From the NCBI GenBank assembly GCA_946621875.1, contig CAMOOX010000049.1, positions 1-8,926 of the forward strand: a stretch of DNA of 8,926 bases, read 5' to 3'. The translations under genes were made by a program, and so were the position numbers. Below the pieces are notes generated by a model that worked only from the letters and a program-made list of their open reading frames with translations, did not search any database and had not been told where the DNA came from. The stretch is from UBA1738 sp003453455. GTDB taxonomy: Bacteria > Bacillota > Clostridia > UBA1381. Every line of letters begins with the position of its first letter. Position 1 is the stretch's first letter. Positions 8,065 to 8,926 of the stretch are shown one piece after another.

Positions 8065-8129
8065 GTATTTTAAACCTAATATTTGCTATTATTTTTTTAA
8101 CTGCAAGTATATAAAAATAGACTTATATA
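8047..8129. other. AT-rich spacer between the divergent promoters
   Basis: No gene is seen here. The stretch is very AT-rich and holds the -35 box of the minus-strand promoter. At 8108-8129 there is a weak inverted repeat, TATATAA and TTATATA separated by 8 bases, which ends directly against the -35 box of the plus-strand promoter. It may be an operator or only composition. Confidence 0.35.
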
Positions 8130-8158
8130 TTGATTTTCGTAATACTTTTTGGTATAAT
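8130..8158 (+). promoter_or_regulatory. Strong sigma-A-type promoter for the deacetylase remnant and GH88 gene
   Basis: TTGATT (8130-8135) and a perfect TATAAT (8153-8158) are spaced 17 bases apart, with TG at 8150-8151 giving an extended -10. Transcription should start near 8165. The first downstream reading frame is a deacetylase remnant and the first intact gene is GH88 at 8462, so the promoter would give that gene a leader of about 300 bases. Confidence 0.75.
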
Positions 8159-8216
8159 ATAACAAAAACAAAAAAGTTTTTCTGTTGAGGCATTGATAAA
8201 TTTTAAAAAAGATATA

Positions 8217-8448
8217 ATGTTTAGTGTTGCTTATTCGCGGACAACAAAATCTACCGAAAATTTTGCAAAGTTTATCGGCAATCGCGATGATGTATGGTAC
8301 GCTACTAATATCGAGATTTATAACTATGTGATGGCATATAACAGCCTGCAAACAAGTGCTGATTTATAACCCGTCGGCAATAGATGTGTGGGCTGCAGAT
8401 AAAGACGGTGTGTTCTGCATAGAAAGCGGAAAAACAGTTTTTAGATAG
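8217..8448 (+). pseudogene. Polysaccharide deacetylase (CE4-like) remnant, C-terminal tail only, frameshifted
   Basis: Two reading frames together give a recognisable C-terminal end of a clostridial polysaccharide-deacetylase-family protein. The first frame reads NFAKFIGNRDDVWYATNIEI and then YNYVMAYNSLQTSAD, and stops at TAA 8367-8369. Shifted by one base, from about 8362, the second reads IYNPSAIDVWAADKDG and ends IESGKTVFR at TAG 8446-8448. In intact relatives these parts are joined by a few residues (SADG..xxYNPS), so a small deletion of a length not divisible by three probably happened at about 8361-8365. The whole NodB catalytic domain with its metal-binding Asp and His motifs, normally about 200 residues, is missing on the 5' side. 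The remnant follows a good promoter and ends 13 bases before the GH88 start, so an intact deacetylase was probably once co-transcribed with GH88. The family call rests on motif memory; the broken state is directly visible. Confidence 0.75.
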
Positions 8449-8450
8449 TT

Positions 8451-8455
8451 GGAGG
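8451..8455 (+). promoter_or_regulatory. Ribosome binding site of the GH88 gene
   Basis: A full GGAGG lies 6 bases before the ATG at 8462 and directly after the stop of the deacetylase remnant. It marks the GH88 start with little doubt, and shows that this gene keeps its own translation signal despite the decayed gene in front. Confidence 0.85.
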
Positions 8456-8461
8456 TAATAA

Positions 8462-8926
8462 ATGAACATACGGGAAATCAAAGAAAAATCAATAAATAAA
8501 ATTGCAAAAACCGCATCTTGCCTAAAAGATGCACTTCCGTACACAACACAGGACGGAAAATATAACGATGAGTCAAAGGATAGACCATTTTGGTGGACGA
8601 ACTCCTTTTGGGCAGGTATTCTATGGCAGATGTACGATGTGACGGGGGATAAGGTTTATGCCGATTATGCGATAGGCTGTGAAAAAAAGCTTGAAAAAGT
8701 GCTTTATGAGTATGAAAAAGACGATCACGATTTAGGATTTTTATGGCTTTTGTCAGGTGTTGAGCATTTTGAGCATTTTAAAGATAAAAAAGCTAAAAAT
8801 GATGCACTTTTGGCAGCAAGCATTTTAGCGTCAAGGTATGACCTGACCGCAAAAGTTATAAGGGCTTGGAACGGCGAAGGGGCAAAAGGTCTTGCAATTA
8901 TAGACTGTATGATGAATTTGCCGCTT
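8462..8926 (+). CDS. Unsaturated glucuronyl hydrolase, GH88 (3' end cut by window)
   Basis: The frame is open for 155 codons to the window edge, so only the N-terminal part is present. GH88 enzymes remove a 4,5-unsaturated uronic acid from the non-reducing end of oligosaccharides made by polysaccharide lyases, by hydrating the double bond. Visible marks are FWWTNSFWAGILWQMYDVTG (43-62), DDHDLGFLWLLSG (87-99), AASILASRYD (118-127) and AWNGEG with AIIDCMMNLPL (135-155). D90 and D148 match the two catalytic aspartates of Bacillus sp. GL1 unsaturated glucuronyl hydrolase (D88 and D149), with nearly the same spacing. The related GH105 family is a less likely alternative because the SFWAG and DCMMNLPL motifs fit GH88 better. 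No signal peptide is seen, so it is probably cytoplasmic. It is transcribed away from the rhamnosidase, from the promoter at 8130-8158 across the deacetylase remnant. Confidence 0.9.
   Translation, partial: MNIREIKEKSINKIAKTASCLKDALPYTTQDGKYNDESKDRPFWWTNSFWAGILWQMYDVTGDKVYADYAIGCEKKLEKVLYEYEKDDHDLGFLWLLSGVEHFEHFKDKKAKNDALLAASILASRYDLTAKVIRAWNGEGAKGLAIIDCMMNLPL

Noticed and set aside
8213..8218. Second TATAAT downstream of the main plus promoter
   Set aside because: No acceptable -35 box lies 16 to 18 bases upstream, and it falls in the AT-rich start of the remnant.
8097..8351. Minus-strand open frame of 84 codons in the intergenic region
   Set aside because: It runs antisense to the deacetylase remnant and the plus-strand promoter, and shows no motif; the plus-strand reading gives a recognisable protein tail instead.
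8355..8375. Programmed frameshift joining the two deacetylase frames
   Set aside because: There is no slippery heptamer, and the catalytic domain is missing anyway, so decay explains the shift better.
8305..8544. Minus-strand open frame of 79 codons over the GH88 start
   Set aside because: It is antisense to the remnant and to a convincing GH88 N-terminus with a good ribosome binding site.
1..8926. Ulvan degradation as the role of the GH78 and GH88 genes
   Set aside because: Ulvan loci normally carry sulfatases and a lyase; none is visible, so I did not favour it, although the flanks are unseen.

Overview
The window looks like part of a carbohydrate-utilisation locus from a low-GC Gram-positive bacterium, most likely a gut or rumen member of the Clostridia. 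Three things suggest this: AT-rich coding sequence with strong GGAGG-type ribosome binding sites, a GH3 enzyme with its domains in swapped order (known from Ruminococcus and Butyrivibrio), and a dense group of glycoside hydrolases without signal peptides. Species is not resolvable from the sequence alone.

Layout. From 3 to 5741, four plus-strand genes lie 2 to 31 bases apart and read as one operon. They are the 3' end of a GH63/GH37-like (alpha/alpha)6 hydrolase, a domain-swapped GH3 beta-glycosidase, a DUF5054 protein (GH38-like, activity unknown to me), and a xylose-isomerase-like TIM-barrel protein. A strong hairpin at 5726-5763 serves both this operon and the convergent minus-strand GH78 alpha-L-rhamnosidase (5762-7999). 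Upstream of the rhamnosidase is a 462-base stretch, 8000-8461. It holds the rhamnosidase promoter with a perfect 20-base palindrome over its -10 box, a strong plus-strand promoter (8130-8158), and the broken C-terminal tail of a polysaccharide deacetylase (about 8217-8448). From 8462 a GH88 unsaturated glucuronyl hydrolase begins and runs off the right edge. It has no stop codon in the window, but both catalytic aspartates are already present.

How the genes could work together. Every enzyme whose start is visible lacks a signal peptide, so the products probably act in the cytoplasm on imported oligosaccharides. GH88 would remove a 4,5-unsaturated uronic acid left by an outside polysaccharide lyase. 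GH3 would remove beta-linked glucose or a similar sugar, GH78 terminal alpha-L-rhamnose, and the GH63-like and DUF5054 proteins further residues. GH88 plus GH3 plus GH78 is the set known to finish gellan breakdown in Bacillus sp. GL1, but other rhamnose- and uronate-containing polymers fit as well. No lyase, sulfatase, transporter or regulator is visible here, so the substrate is an inference. I saw no tRNA, rRNA, CRISPR array, insertion sequence or phage gene.
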